Shown here piece after piece: positions 1 through 6,847 of a stretch of DNA of 21,940 nucleotides. This DNA comes from Pseudolysinimonas_A sp044239695 (GTDB lineage: Bacteria; Actinomycetota; Actinomycetes; Actinomycetales; Microbacteriaceae). Position 1 is the first letter of the stretch. Each line of letters opens with the position of its first letter. The notes under the pieces are model-generated. The model made no database searches. It was not told the DNA's origin and worked only from the letters and a program-made list of their open reading frames with translations. The stretch lies in contig NZ_JBIIAW010000049.1 in the NCBI RefSeq assembly GCF_044239695.1, forward strand, positions 1 to 21,940, written 5' to 3'. The position numbers and the translations under genes were made by a program.

Positions 1-309
1 ACGATCACCGGACGTCGCGACGACGTCATCATCTCCGGCGGCGTCAAGGTGTCGCTCGGGGCCGTCGAGCGGCTCCTGCACGACCACGGCTTCGAGGACG
101 CGGTCGTCGTGCGAGGGCAGGACGCGAAGTGGGGCGAGGTGCCCGTCGCGTTCACGGCGGAGGACGACGACCCTGCACCCGCCATCGCCGCGATCGAAGC
201 GGCCCTCGGACCGGCCGCGCGTCCCCGTGTGCGCCGCGGGAGCGGCATCCCGTACCTGCCCAGCGGCAAACCCGATCGCGTGAGCTTGCAGGCCAAAGCG
301 AGCGAATAG
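1..309 (+). CDS. menE: o-succinylbenzoate--CoA ligase, C-terminal part (5' end outside window)
   Basis: Only the last 102 residues are present; the frame is open from base 1 to the TAG at 307-309. It belongs to the AMP-forming acyl-CoA ligase superfamily: the hinge motif GRRDDVIISGGVKVSL lies near the beginning, and the A10 motif LPSGKPDRVSL, whose lysine serves adenylate formation in this family, lies near the end. MenE activates o-succinylbenzoate to its CoA thioester in the cytoplasm before MenB closes the naphthoate ring. The assignment to MenE rather than another ligase rests on the menA gene 10 bp downstream and on menD, menF and menG further on. The N-terminal AMP-binding domain cannot be seen. 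Confidence 0.85.
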   Translation, partial: TITGRRDDVIISGGVKVSLGAVERLLHDHGFEDAVVVRGQDAKWGEVPVAFTAEDDDPAPAIAAIEAALGPAARPRVRRGSGIPYLPSGKPDRVSLQAKASE

Positions 310-319
310 AGTTCACTCC

Positions 320-1333
320 GTGGCGAAGCAGCAGCGACCGATCCCGCGCGTTCAGATGGATGCGACCCGACCCGTGCCGCCGAAGGCGAAGGTGCGGGGC
401 AGCAAGCTCGCGGCGCCGAAGCCCGCGACGCTCGGCACCTGGATCGCCGGAGCCCGCCCGCAGACGCTCGTGCTGGCGGTCGTGCCGGTGGCGCTCGGCA
501 CCGCCGCCGCCGCCCAGGTGATGACGCACTGGTACGACCACTGGGTGCGCGCGCTGCTCGCCCTCGCCGTGGCCGCGTTCCTGCAGATCGGCGTCAACTA
601 CGCGAACGACTACTCCGACGGGGTGCGCGGGGCGGACCGGGATCGCGTGGGTCCGCAGCGTCTCGTCGGCTCGGGCCGCGCGAAGCCGCGGACGGTGCTC
701 ACGGTGGCGCTCGTGTTCTTCGGCCTGGCCGCCGTGGCCGGCGCGGTGCTGGTCTGGCGCACCGAGCAGTGGTGGCTGCTCGCGGTCGGCGCCTTCGCGC
801 TGCTCGCCGGCTGGTTCTACACCGGCGGCCGGCGGCCCTACGGCTACCTCGGTCTCGGCGAGGTCGCCGTGTTCCTCTTCTTCGGCATCATCCCGACGGC
901 GGGCACGATGTTCGTGCAGGTGCTCGACGTCAACGTCGAGGCCTGGCTCGCCGGCGCGGCGGCCGGGGCCTTCGCCTGCGCCGTGCTCGTGGCCAACAAC
1001 GCCCGCGACCGCGAGAAGGACAAGCTGCACGGCAAGCGCACCCTCGCCGTCCTGCTCGGCGGCGTCGGCTCGCGGGTGCTCTACGTCGTGCTGATGCTCG
1101 TGCCGTTCGGCATCCTCGCGTTCTTCGCGCTCTTCTACGAGCCCGGCTCGGCGAGTGGATTCGCGCCGTACGTCTATTTCGCCGCCGTGGGGGCGCTGCC
1201 GGCGATCGTGATCGCCATCACCGGCCGCTCTGCCCGCGAGTGGATCTACGTGCTGCAGCTCACGCTCGCGACGGCCCTGCTCTACGGGCTCGGGCTGTCG
1301 GCGGCGATCATCTTCCCGGGTGCGCTGAACTAG
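320..1333 (+). CDS. menA: 1,4-dihydroxy-2-naphthoate polyprenyltransferase
   Basis: A 337-residue UbiA-superfamily membrane prenyltransferase. It attaches the polyprenyl chain to 1,4-dihydroxy-2-naphthoate, giving demethylmenaquinone in the cytoplasmic membrane. Both Asp-rich motifs for Mg-diphosphate binding are visible: NYANDYSDGVRGADRDR at about residues 93-109, followed by GPQRLVGSGRA, and NNARDREKDKLHGKRTL at about 226-242. Strongly hydrophobic segments fill the rest, as expected for this multi-span family. The GTG at 320 is taken as the start because it follows menE by 10 bp. An in-frame ATG at 356 is an alternative, since the first 12 residues are polar and not needed for the fold. It is probably cotranscribed with menE. 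Its stop overlaps the convergent TetR gene by 4 bp. Confidence 0.93.
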   Translation: MAKQQRPIPRVQMDATRPVPPKAKVRGSKLAAPKPATLGTWIAGARPQTLVLAVVPVALGTAAAAQVMTHWYDHWVRALLALAVAAFLQIGVNYANDYSDGVRGADRDRVGPQRLVGSGRAKPRTVLTVALVFFGLAAVAGAVLVWRTEQWWLLAVGAFALLAGWFYTGGRRPYGYLGLGEVAVFLFFGIIPTAGTMFVQVLDVNVEAWLAGAAAGAFACAVLVANNARDREKDKLHGKRTLAVLLGGVGSRVLYVVLMLVPFGILAFFALFYEPGSASGFAPYVYFAAVGALPAIVIAITGRSAREWIYVLQLTLATALLYGLGLSAAIIFPGALN

Positions 1334-1953
1334 GCGGCGGGCGTCGCCCGGATCCCCAGAGCCGGCAGGATGACGCCGTCGATGAGCGAGATCATGAAGT
1401 CCCGCGTGGTCGGGGTGCGCAGCATGAGCACGCGGTAGGAGACCATCGCGGGCGCGATCATCGCCGCCAGCTCGATGTCGGCGTCGGGGGCGATCTCGCC
1501 GCGGTCGCGGGCGCGCTGCATGAGCGCCCGGTTGATCGCGAGGCGAGGTTCGACGATCGCCTGCCGTGCGGCCTCGGCGAGTTCGGGGGAGCGCGAGACC
1601 ATCGACGCGATGCCGGCCATGACCTGTAGCTTCCGCTCACCCTCCAGCACGGTCGGCGTGCGGATCATCGCGATCAGGTCGTCGCGCAGCGACCCGGTGT
1701 CGGGCAGGTTCTCCGGGTCGTGGTCGCTCTGCTTGAGGCAGGCGACGGCGTCGATCACGAGTTCGGCCTTCGAGGGCCAGCGCCGGTACAGCGTCGCCTT
1801 GCCGGCTTTGGCGCGCGCGGCGACCATGTCGATCGTCATGCCGTCGTAGCCGGTCTCGGCGAGCACATCGAGGGCGGACTCGAGGATGTCGGCGTCACGC
1901 GTGTGGTCGCGCTTGCGGCCGAGCTTCGGCGCGTCGGTGGTCGCCTGCGTCAT
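1330..1953 (-). CDS. TetR/AcrR-family transcriptional regulator
   Basis: A 207-residue protein with an N-terminal TetR DNA-binding domain (about residues 18-66). The sequence ILESALDVLAETGYDGMTID is followed by the recognition helix region AKAGKATLYRRWPSKAEL, typical of the family. The C-terminal part is a helical ligand-binding domain of the large actinobacterial TetR group and does not reveal the ligand. A purine-rich Shine-Dalgarno-like stretch (GGCGAGGAG) lies about 6 nt before the ATG. The gene is divergent from the MFS exporter at 2042 with 88 bp between them, the usual arrangement of a local repressor of an efflux pump. It is likely to repress that transporter and itself. The ligand is unknown. 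Confidence 0.88.
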   Translation of the reverse strand: MTQATTDAPKLGRKRDHTRDADILESALDVLAETGYDGMTIDMVAARAKAGKATLYRRWPSKAELVIDAVACLKQSDHDPENLPDTGSLRDDLIAMIRTPTVLEGERKLQVMAGIASMVSRSPELAEAARQAIVEPRLAINRALMQRARDRGEIAPDADIELAAMIAPAMVSYRVLMLRTPTTRDFMISLIDGVILPALGIRATPAA

Positions 1954-1972
1954 CGCGGACTCCTCGCCTTCT

Positions 1973-2016
1973 GATACTGAACTGGGATGTTCTGGAACTG
2001 AGTGTATCCGAAACTG
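1973..2016. promoter_or_regulatory. Candidate TetR operator between the regulator and MFS genes
   Basis: The TetR-MFS intergenic region holds three direct copies of GAA(A)CTG, at 1979-1984, 1995-2000 and 2010-2016, spaced 15-16 bp apart. It also has the inverted repeat GTTC-TG-GAAC at 1989-1998 and outer GATAC/GTATC arms at 1973-1977 and 2004-2008. A minus-strand TACACT (2001-2006) could be the -10 box of the TetR gene. TetR operators are normally short palindromes in such positions. Which repeat is the operator is inference. Confidence 0.4.
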
Positions 2017-2026
2017 CTAAGTCTCG

Positions 2027-2032
2027 TATATA
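2027..2032 (+). promoter_or_regulatory. Candidate -10 box (TATATA) of the MFS exporter
   Basis: TATATA is a conspicuous AT-rich hexamer in a GC-rich region and ends 9 nt before the ATG at 2042. There is no Shine-Dalgarno sequence between them, so a transcript would start at or within a few bases of the ATG. No good -35 hexamer is visible. Confidence 0.5.
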
Positions 2033-2041
2033 GTCGCCGTC

Positions 2042-3535
2042 ATGTCTTCTTCGACGACCGCACCGCCGGTCTCCTCGCGCCGCTGGCTCACGCTCGTGAC
2101 CGTCGGCCTCGCCCAGCTCATGGTCGTGCTCGACGCGACCGTCGTGAACATCGCGCTGCCGTCCGCCCAGGCGGAACTCCAGTTCAGCGACGGCGACCGC
2201 CAGTGGGTCGTCACGGCCTATTCGCTCGCCTTCGGCAGCCTCCTGCTGCTCGGCGGGCGCGCCTCCGACCTCATCGGACGCAAGCGCACCTTCCTCATCG
2301 GACTGGTCGGCTTCGCCCTCGCCTCCGCGCTCGCCGGGGCGGCGCCGACCTTCGAGGTGCTGATCGCGGGCCGCGCGCTCCAGGGCGCCTTCGCCGCGCT
2401 GCTGGCGCCGACCGCCCTCGCGGTGCTCACCACGACCTTCACGATCCCGAAGGAGCGGGCGCGCGCGTTCGGCGTCTTCGGGGCGGTGGCGGGCGCCGGC
2501 GGCGCGGTCGGCCTGCTGCTCGGCGGCGTGCTGACCGAACAGCTCGACTGGCGCTGGAACCTCTACATCAACGTCTTCATCGCCGCGGTCGCGCTCATCG
2601 GGACGCTGATCTTCGTCCCGAACCTCGCCCGCACCGGCCCGCGCCCGAAGCTCGACGTGCCTGGCACGATCCTCGTCTCCGGCGCCCTCTTCGGCATCGT
2701 CTACGGATTCGCCAACGCCGAGACCGAGGGCTGGGAGTCTCCGCTCGCCTGGGGAGTTCTCGCGATCGCCGCCGTGCTGCTCGCGGCGTTCGTCGTCTGG
2801 CAGACGCGGGCGAAGCACCCGCTGCTTCCGCTGTCGGTCGTGCTCGACCGCAACCGCGGCGCCGCGTTCATCTCGGTGCTCATCGCCGGCGCGGGGATGT
2901 TCGGCATCTTCCTGTTCGTCACGTACTACATGCAGATCTCGCTCGGCTTCAGCCCGATCCAGACCGGTCTCGCGTTCCTGCCGATGATCGGCATGCTCGT
3001 GCTCACCGCGCAGATCTCGACGAACTTCCTGCTGCCGCGCCTCGGCCCCAAGGTCATGGTGCCGGTCGGGATGGCCTTCGGCGTCATCGCCCTCGTGCTG
3101 TTCACGCGTCTGGACCTCGACAGCACGTACGCGCCCGACGTTCTGCTGCCGCTCATGGTGTTCGGGCTCACGATGGGCACGATCATGCCCGCCGCGATGC
3201 AGACCGCGACCCTCGGCGTCGACCGCGAGTTCGCCGGCGTCACCTCGGCGATGGTCAACACCAGTCAGCAGGTCGGCGGGTCGGTCGGCACGGCGCTGCT
3301 CAACACGATCGCGGCGACGGCCGCGGCCGACTACATCGCCGACCACCTCCCGGCGAGCGATCTCGTTGCCGCTCAAGCGGCGGTGTCGTCCTACGCCGCC
3401 GCGTACTGGTGGGCGGCCGGGTTCTTCGCCGCGGGCGGCGTCATCGCGGCGCTGCTGTTCCGCCGCCGCGGGCAGGGCGTGTCACTCACGTCCGGCCATG
3501 CGGCCGCGGACGCGGAGCCGGTCGTCGCGCACTGA
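2042..3535 (+). CDS. MFS drug exporter, DHA2 (EmrB/QacA-like, 14-TM) family
   Basis: A 497-residue major facilitator protein of the length usual for 14-TM drug:proton antiporters. Family motifs seen are VVLDATVVNIALPSAQAEL in the first helix (the DHA2 D1-type motif) and GGRASDLIGRKRTFLIG in the loop between helices 2 and 3 (motif A). Gly/Ala-rich hydrophobic segments continue to about residue 475, followed by a short cytoplasmic tail. It probably exports hydrophobic or cationic compounds across the cytoplasmic membrane; the substrate cannot be read from the sequence. The divergent TetR gene points to ligand-induced expression. The pair looks like a module placed within the menaquinone locus, as neither gene has a role in menaquinone synthesis. 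Confidence 0.9.
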   Translation: MSSSTTAPPVSSRRWLTLVTVGLAQLMVVLDATVVNIALPSAQAELQFSDGDRQWVVTAYSLAFGSLLLLGGRASDLIGRKRTFLIGLVGFALASALAGAAPTFEVLIAGRALQGAFAALLAPTALAVLTTTFTIPKERARAFGVFGAVAGAGGAVGLLLGGVLTEQLDWRWNLYINVFIAAVALIGTLIFVPNLARTGPRPKLDVPGTILVSGALFGIVYGFANAETEGWESPLAWGVLAIAAVLLAAFVVWQTRAKHPLLPLSVVLDRNRGAAFISVLIAGAGMFGIFLFVTYYMQISLGFSPIQTGLAFLPMIGMLVLTAQISTNFLLPRLGPKVMVPVGMAFGVIALVLFTRLDLDSTYAPDVLLPLMVFGLTMGTIMPAAMQTATLGVDREFAGVTSAMVNTSQQVGGSVGTALLNTIAATAAADYIADHLPASDLVAAQAAVSSYAAAYWWAAGFFAAGGVIAALLFRRRGQGVSLTSGHAAADAEPVVAH

Positions 3536-3540
3536 GCCCG

Positions 3541-3795
3541 CTAGGGCCGCGGAGCGGGCGGGGCGTCTTCGGCGTTCTCGTCCGCCCGCGGCTCCGCCGC
3601 ACCGGCACGCGCGTCGGCGATCCGCATAGCCACCCGGTCGCGCAACGGCCGCAGCACGATGTAGGACAGGCAGACGCCGAGGGTGGCGCCGACGAGTGCC
3701 GCGATCCACCACTCCAGCCCGATCGCGTAGAGGATGCCGAAGGGCACGGCGAAGGCGAGAATCCGCAGGGCGGAGTAGAGCAGCCAGTCGCGCAC
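3541..3795 (-). CDS. Small two-helix membrane protein (DUF4229 family)
   Basis: An 84-residue protein that starts with GTG at 3795. It has two hydrophobic segments (about residues 5-25 and 28-48), then a basic stretch LRPLRDRVAMRI and a low-complexity acidic/proline tail. The pattern matches the actinobacterial DUF4229 family, whose function is unknown to me. The gene ends 5 bp from the convergent MFS stop. It is divergent from the PLDc_N gene, with promoter-like hexamers on both strands of the 61-bp gap. In related actinobacteria, as I recall, such genes sit beside menD, so it probably belongs to the ancestral locus. I infer no function. Confidence 0.75.
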   Translation of the reverse strand: MRDWLLYSALRILAFAVPFGILYAIGLEWWIAALVGATLGVCLSYIVLRPLRDRVAMRIADARAGAAEPRADENAEDAPPAPRP

Positions 3796-3801
3796 CCGTC
3801 C

Positions 3802-3807
3802 AGCTTA
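3802..3807 (-). promoter_or_regulatory. Leaderless -10 box (TAAGCT) of the DUF4229 gene
   Basis: On the minus strand TAAGCT is followed by 6 nt (GGACGG) and the GTG start codon. This matches the TAnnnT-N6-start pattern seen at several other genes here. There is no room for a ribosome binding site. Confidence 0.6.
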
Positions 3808-3821
3808 GGTCGCCGTCCTGA

Positions 3822-3838
3822 AGCGCTCTCCCAGCGCT
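3822..3838. repeat. Inverted repeat AGCGCT-N5-AGCGCT in a divergent promoter region
   Basis: Two copies of the self-complementary hexamer AGCGCT, 5 bp apart, lie between the opposing -10 boxes of the DUF4229 and PLDc_N genes, at about the -35 position of the latter. It could be a regulator site or a chance palindrome. Confidence 0.35.
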
Positions 3839-3844
3839 GAGACC

Positions 3845-3850
3845 TAGGAT
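3845..3850 (+). promoter_or_regulatory. Leaderless -10 box (TAGGAT) of the PLDc_N gene
   Basis: TAGGAT is followed by 6 nt (CGGGGC) and the ATG at 3857. The promoter would also serve menD, which overlaps the PLDc_N gene. Confidence 0.6.
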
Positions 3851-3856
3851 CGGGGC

Positions 3857-4201
3857 ATGTCCCGGCTGCTCCCGATCGCGTTCATCGTGTGGGTCGCCTT
3901 CACGGTGTTCACCATCGTCGACGTCGCCCTCATCGAGAAGAGCCGCGTGCGCGGCCTTCCGAAGCCGGGCTGGATCGTGCTGGTGATCGTGCTGCCGATC
4001 GTCGGCGGGGTGCTCTGGTACGCCGTCGGACGCATCCGCACCGGGGAGGCCGCCATCGGGTCGGCTCGCCGCGGTCCCATCGCGCCGGATGACGATCCCG
4101 AGTTCCTCCGGCGGCTGAATCGCGAGAAGGCGATGGAAGATCGGATCGAGCAGCTCGAGCAGGAGCTGCGCGACCTCGACGATGACCCGCCCAAGCCGTA
4201 G
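3857..4201 (+). CDS. PLDc_N-domain small membrane protein
   Basis: A 114-residue protein with two transmembrane segments (about residues 4-26 and 37-58) separated by a short basic loop with KSRVRGLPKPGW. This is the layout of the PLDc_N domain, normally the N-terminal membrane anchor of cardiolipin synthases, here standing alone without catalytic HKD domains. The C-terminal 50 residues are charged and probably form a helix or coiled coil (EKAMEDRIEQLEQELRDL). The last 20 bp overlap the start of menD, so the two are translationally linked. The cls gene in this window carries the same kind of anchor. A role in anchoring or signalling at the membrane is possible, but no function is shown. Confidence 0.8.
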   Translation: MSRLLPIAFIVWVAFTVFTIVDVALIEKSRVRGLPKPGWIVLVIVLPIVGGVLWYAVGRIRTGEAAIGSARRGPIAPDDDPEFLRRLNREKAMEDRIEQLEQELRDLDDDPPKP

Positions 4202-5813
4202 CCCCTCTCCCGCGAGCGACTTCTCGGTCGCGTTCCTGGCGGAGCTGATCCGCCGCGGCGTGCGCGACGTCGTCGTCTGCCCGGGCTCGCGGTCGCAGGC
4301 TCTCGCCCTCGCGGCGGCGGAGTTCGAACGAGCCGGGCTGTTGCGCCTGCGGGTGCGCATCGACGAGCGGTCGGCATCCTTCCTGGCCACAGGTCTCGCC
4401 CGGGAATCCCGCACGCCCGTCGTGATCGTCACCACGTCGGGCACGGCGGTCGCCAACCTCCTGCCCGCGGTGCTCGAGGCGTCGCACTCCGGCATCCCGC
4501 TCGTCGTCGTCACCGCCGATCGGCCGGCCGAACTGCTCGGCGTCGGCGCGAACCAGGCGACCGTGCAGGCCGGCATCTTCGGCTCCGCCGTGCGGCGCGC
4601 CTGGGATGTCGACGCCCCCGTCTCGGCAGAGGGTGCGGCCGAGCTCGCGTCCGACGTGCTCGCGGAACTCACCGGTCCGGTGCACGTGAACCTCGCCTTC
4701 CGTGAACCGCTGTCGGGCGCGGTGACGCTTCCCGCGGTCGAGCCGGGGGAGTGGGAGGCGCCGATGCCCGGCGGTCCCGTCACGATCGAACCGGGACCGC
4801 TCACCGTCGTCGTCGCCGGCACCGGAGCCGGCCCCGGCGCCGAGGAGGTCGCGCGGCAGCTCGGCGCCCCCCTGCTGGCGGAGGTCGCGAGCGGCGCGCG
4901 GTTCGGCCCGAACCTCGTACCCGCCTACCGGGAACTGCTGACCGAACCCGGCTTCGGCGAGCGCATCGAACGCGTGGTCGTCGTCGGGCACCCGACCCTC
5001 AGCCGCGAGATCCCGGCTCTGCTGATGCGCGAGGGCCTCGAGGTGATCGTCGTGCGCGGAAACGGCCGGGATGCCTACGACCCGGGTCGCTCGGCCCGCA
5101 TCGTCGCCGGAGTGCGGGTGTCGGGCGCCCCCGATCCCACGTCGCGCGGCTGGGTCGGGCCGTGGGTGCACGCCTCGCGGGAGCTGCTCGCCGTCGAGGA
5201 AGGCCCGGCCGCATCCCTCAGCGACGACCGGATCGAGCGCGCCGACTTCGCCCGAGCGCAGCTCGAGCGGCTACGCGAACCCGTCACCCGGCGGATGCTC
5301 GTGGATGCCGTCTGGGCGATCAGCTGGCCGCACGACCGGCTCGTGCTCGGGGCCTCGCGGCTGATCAGAGACCTCGATCGGGTCGCGCCGGGCAAGAAGA
5401 TCCCGGTGTTCGCCAACCGCGGCCTCGCCGGCATCGACGGCACGATCGCGACCGCGACCGGGATCGCCCTCGCCGCCGGAGGCGACGGGGTCACCCGGGT
5501 GCTGCTCGGCGACCTCGCGCTGCTGCACGACGCAGGGTCTCTGGCGGCGACGCCGGGCGAGGAGTCGCCGCGGATGCAGGTGATCGTCGGCAACGATGGC
5601 GGCGGCACGATCTTCGACGCCCTCGAAGTCGCCGGGTCGGCCGATCCGGAGCTCTTCGATCGCGTGCTCTACACGCCGCAGTCCGTCGACCTCGCGGCGC
5701 TCGCCGCGGCGTACGGCTGGGAGCACCGCCTCGCCGCGACCCGCTCGCAGCTCGATGACGCCCTGTCGGGGTCGGGGTCCCGCGTGCTGATCGAGGTTCC
5801 CCTCCCCCGGTGA
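4182..5813 (+). CDS. menD: 2-succinyl-5-enolpyruvyl-6-hydroxy-3-cyclohexene-1-carboxylate synthase (MenD)
   Basis: A 543-residue thiamine-diphosphate enzyme that joins isochorismate and 2-oxoglutarate with loss of CO2, the first committed step after MenF. Visible features are CPGSRSQ (residues 33-39); DERS with E62, the glutamate expected to activate the ThDP ring; SGTAVANLLPAVLEA near residue 90; ADRPAELLGVGANQAT; and the C-terminal metal/ThDP motif GNDGGGTIF (about 470-478). The length is normal for the family. The ATG at 4182 is the only reasonable start upstream of the conserved DFSVAFLAEL and lies inside the PLDc_N gene in another frame, so the gene is probably expressed from that gene's promoter. 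A long hairpin follows the stop codon. Confidence 0.95.
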   Translation: MTRPSRSPSPASDFSVAFLAELIRRGVRDVVVCPGSRSQALALAAAEFERAGLLRLRVRIDERSASFLATGLARESRTPVVIVTTSGTAVANLLPAVLEASHSGIPLVVVTADRPAELLGVGANQATVQAGIFGSAVRRAWDVDAPVSAEGAAELASDVLAELTGPVHVNLAFREPLSGAVTLPAVEPGEWEAPMPGGPVTIEPGPLTVVVAGTGAGPGAEEVARQLGAPLLAEVASGARFGPNLVPAYRELLTEPGFGERIERVVVVGHPTLSREIPALLMREGLEVIVVRGNGRDAYDPGRSARIVAGVRVSGAPDPTSRGWVGPWVHASRELLAVEEGPAASLSDDRIERADFARAQLERLREPVTRRMLVDAVWAISWPHDRLVLGASRLIRDLDRVAPGKKIPVFANRGLAGIDGTIATATGIALAAGGDGVTRVLLGDLALLHDAGSLAATPGEESPRMQVIVGNDGGGTIFDALEVAGSADPELFDRVLYTPQSVDLAALAAAYGWEHRLAATRSQLDDALSGSGSRVLIEVPLPR

Positions 5814-5823
5814 CGACTCGCTA

Positions 5824-5874
5824 TTTGCCCGAAATGGCCCCTTCGACGCCGCGCGAAGGGCCATTTCGGGCAAA
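5824..5874. terminator. Long perfect hairpin after menD (terminator or palindromic repeat)
   Basis: The arms 5824-5845 and 5854-5874 pair over 21 bp with one bulged C and an 8-nt loop; the arm core reads TTTGCCCGAAATGGCCC. It begins 10 bp after the menD stop and ends 13 bp before the ppk2 -10 box, so it could end menD transcription and insulate ppk2. There is no T-tract. Its length and near-perfection, and the AT-containing arms unlike the local GC bias, also fit a dispersed palindromic element. Confidence 0.6.
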
Positions 5875-5886
5875 CAGCCGATGGTT

Positions 5887-5892
5887 TAGGGT
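5887..5892 (+). promoter_or_regulatory. Leaderless -10 box (TAGGGT) of ppk2
   Basis: TAGGGT is followed by 7 nt (CGGGCGC) and the ATG at 5900. This supports that ATG over the GTG at 5810, which would place the hairpin inside the coding region. Confidence 0.6.
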
Positions 5893-5899
5893 CGGGCGC

Positions 5900-6724
5900 A
5901 TGAAGGAGCTGCTGCGCGTCGGAGGAGGTGTCGACCTGTCGGCGATCGACACCTCCGGCACTCCCGGATTCGACGGCGACAAGGATGCGGGCGAAGACGC
6001 CCTCGCCGCCGGGACCGAGGAGCTCACCGAACTGCAGGAGAAGCTCTTCGCCGCGAGCCGCTCCGGCGACACCCGCAGCGTGCTGCTCGTGCTCCAGGCG
6101 ATGGACACCGCGGGCAAGGGCGGCATCGTGAAGCACGTCGTCGGGTCGGTCGACCCGCAGGGCGTCGAGATCGCCGCGTTCAAGCGACCGACGCCCGAGG
6201 AGGAGGCACACGGCTTCCTCTGGCGCATCCGCAAGCGCCTCCCGACCGCCGGGATGATCGGGGTCTTCGACCGTTCCCACTACGAGAGCGTCCTCATCCA
6301 CCGGGTGCGCGGGCTGTCACCGCTCGACGAGGTCGAGACCCGGTATGCGCAGATCGTCGACTTCGAGGAGGAGCTGCGCGCCGCCGGCACCACGGTCGTC
6401 AAGGTCATGCTGCACATCTCGCGCGACGAGCAGAAGTCCCGGCTGCTCGAACGGCTCGAGCGTCCCGACAAGCACTGGAAGTACAACCCGGGGGATGTCG
6501 ACGAGCGCGCGTACTGGGACGACTACATGGATGCCTACCGCCTCGCGATCGAGCGCACCTCGACCGACTCGGCACCCTGGTACGTCGTGCCGGCCGACCG
6601 CAAGTGGTACGCCCGGCTCGCCGTGCAGCACCTCCTGCTCGACGCCCTCCGGGGTCTCGACGCGCAGTGGCCCACCGCCGACTTCGACGTCGAGGTCGAG
6701 AAGCGGCGCCTGGCGGCCACCTAG
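5900..6724 (+). CDS. ppk2: PPK2-family polyphosphate:nucleotide phosphotransferase
   Basis: A 274-residue cytoplasmic kinase that moves phosphate between inorganic polyphosphate and nucleotides. The family's Walker A motif appears as AMDTAGKGG (residues 67-75), and Walker B as FDRSHYE (123-129) with catalytic aspartate D124. The lid region with RLERPDKHWKYN and DDYMDAYRLAIERTST follows, then APWYVVPADRKWYARL. These are hallmark PPK2 motifs. The sequence does not safely distinguish AMP- from ADP-using types. The frame is open upstream to 5810, but that extension would run through the 5824-5874 hairpin; the ATG at 5900 directly behind a -10 box is preferred. The gene is a single unit between two hairpin-forming regions, with no evident link to menaquinone synthesis. 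Confidence 0.92.
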   Translation: MKELLRVGGGVDLSAIDTSGTPGFDGDKDAGEDALAAGTEELTELQEKLFAASRSGDTRSVLLVLQAMDTAGKGGIVKHVVGSVDPQGVEIAAFKRPTPEEEAHGFLWRIRKRLPTAGMIGVFDRSHYESVLIHRVRGLSPLDEVETRYAQIVDFEEELRAAGTTVVKVMLHISRDEQKSRLLERLERPDKHWKYNPGDVDERAYWDDYMDAYRLAIERTSTDSAPWYVVPADRKWYARLAVQHLLLDALRGLDAQWPTADFDVEVEKRRLAAT

Positions 6725-6730
6725 CCGTCA

Positions 6731-6774
6731 CCGCGGGTTGAGTGCCGCGCGTCAGCGCGGTGTATCGAAACCCG
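6731..6774 (+). repeat. Palindromic repeat copy 1, forward
   Basis: The element starts CCGCGGGTTGAGTG, contains the perfect hairpin CCGCGC-GTCA-GCGCGG (6745-6760) and ends TGTATCGAAACCCG. It lies 6 bp behind the ppk2 stop. Together with the reversed copy at 6794-6840 it fills the gap between two convergent genes. Confidence 0.85.
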
Positions 6775-6793
6775 CCCCGAGCAACCCGGATGG

Positions 6794-6840
6794 TGGGTTT
6801 CGATACACCGCCCGCTGCGCGGTCGGCACTCAACCCGCGG
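6794..6840 (-). repeat. Palindromic repeat copy 2, reverse
   Basis: This is the same element in the opposite orientation (GGGTTTCGATACACCGC ... GGCACTCAACCCGCGG), just behind the menF stop. Copies 1 and 2 form an inverted pair about 110 bp long that could fold into a large cruciform or act as a two-way terminator. Confidence 0.85.
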
Positions 6841-6847
6841 GGTGGCG

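Noticed and set aside
1895..3376. Minus-strand ORF of 493 residues opposite the MFS gene, and similar long antisense ORFs elsewhere (for example 9940-11448, 14522-15784, 17070-18470)
   Set aside because: They are rich in Arg, Asp, Glu, Gly and His with no hydrophobic pattern or domain, typical of the shadow frames of GC-rich genes. Each lies opposite a gene with clear family motifs.
1330..3535. TetR-MFS pair as regulator of menaquinone genes
   Set aside because: The arrangement is that of a self-contained efflux module; no copy of the candidate operator is visible before men genes.
5810..5899. Longer N-terminus of PPK2 from the GTG at 5810
   Set aside because: It would translate through the 21-bp palindrome and overlap menD; the ATG at 5900 stands behind a -10 box and gives the usual family start.
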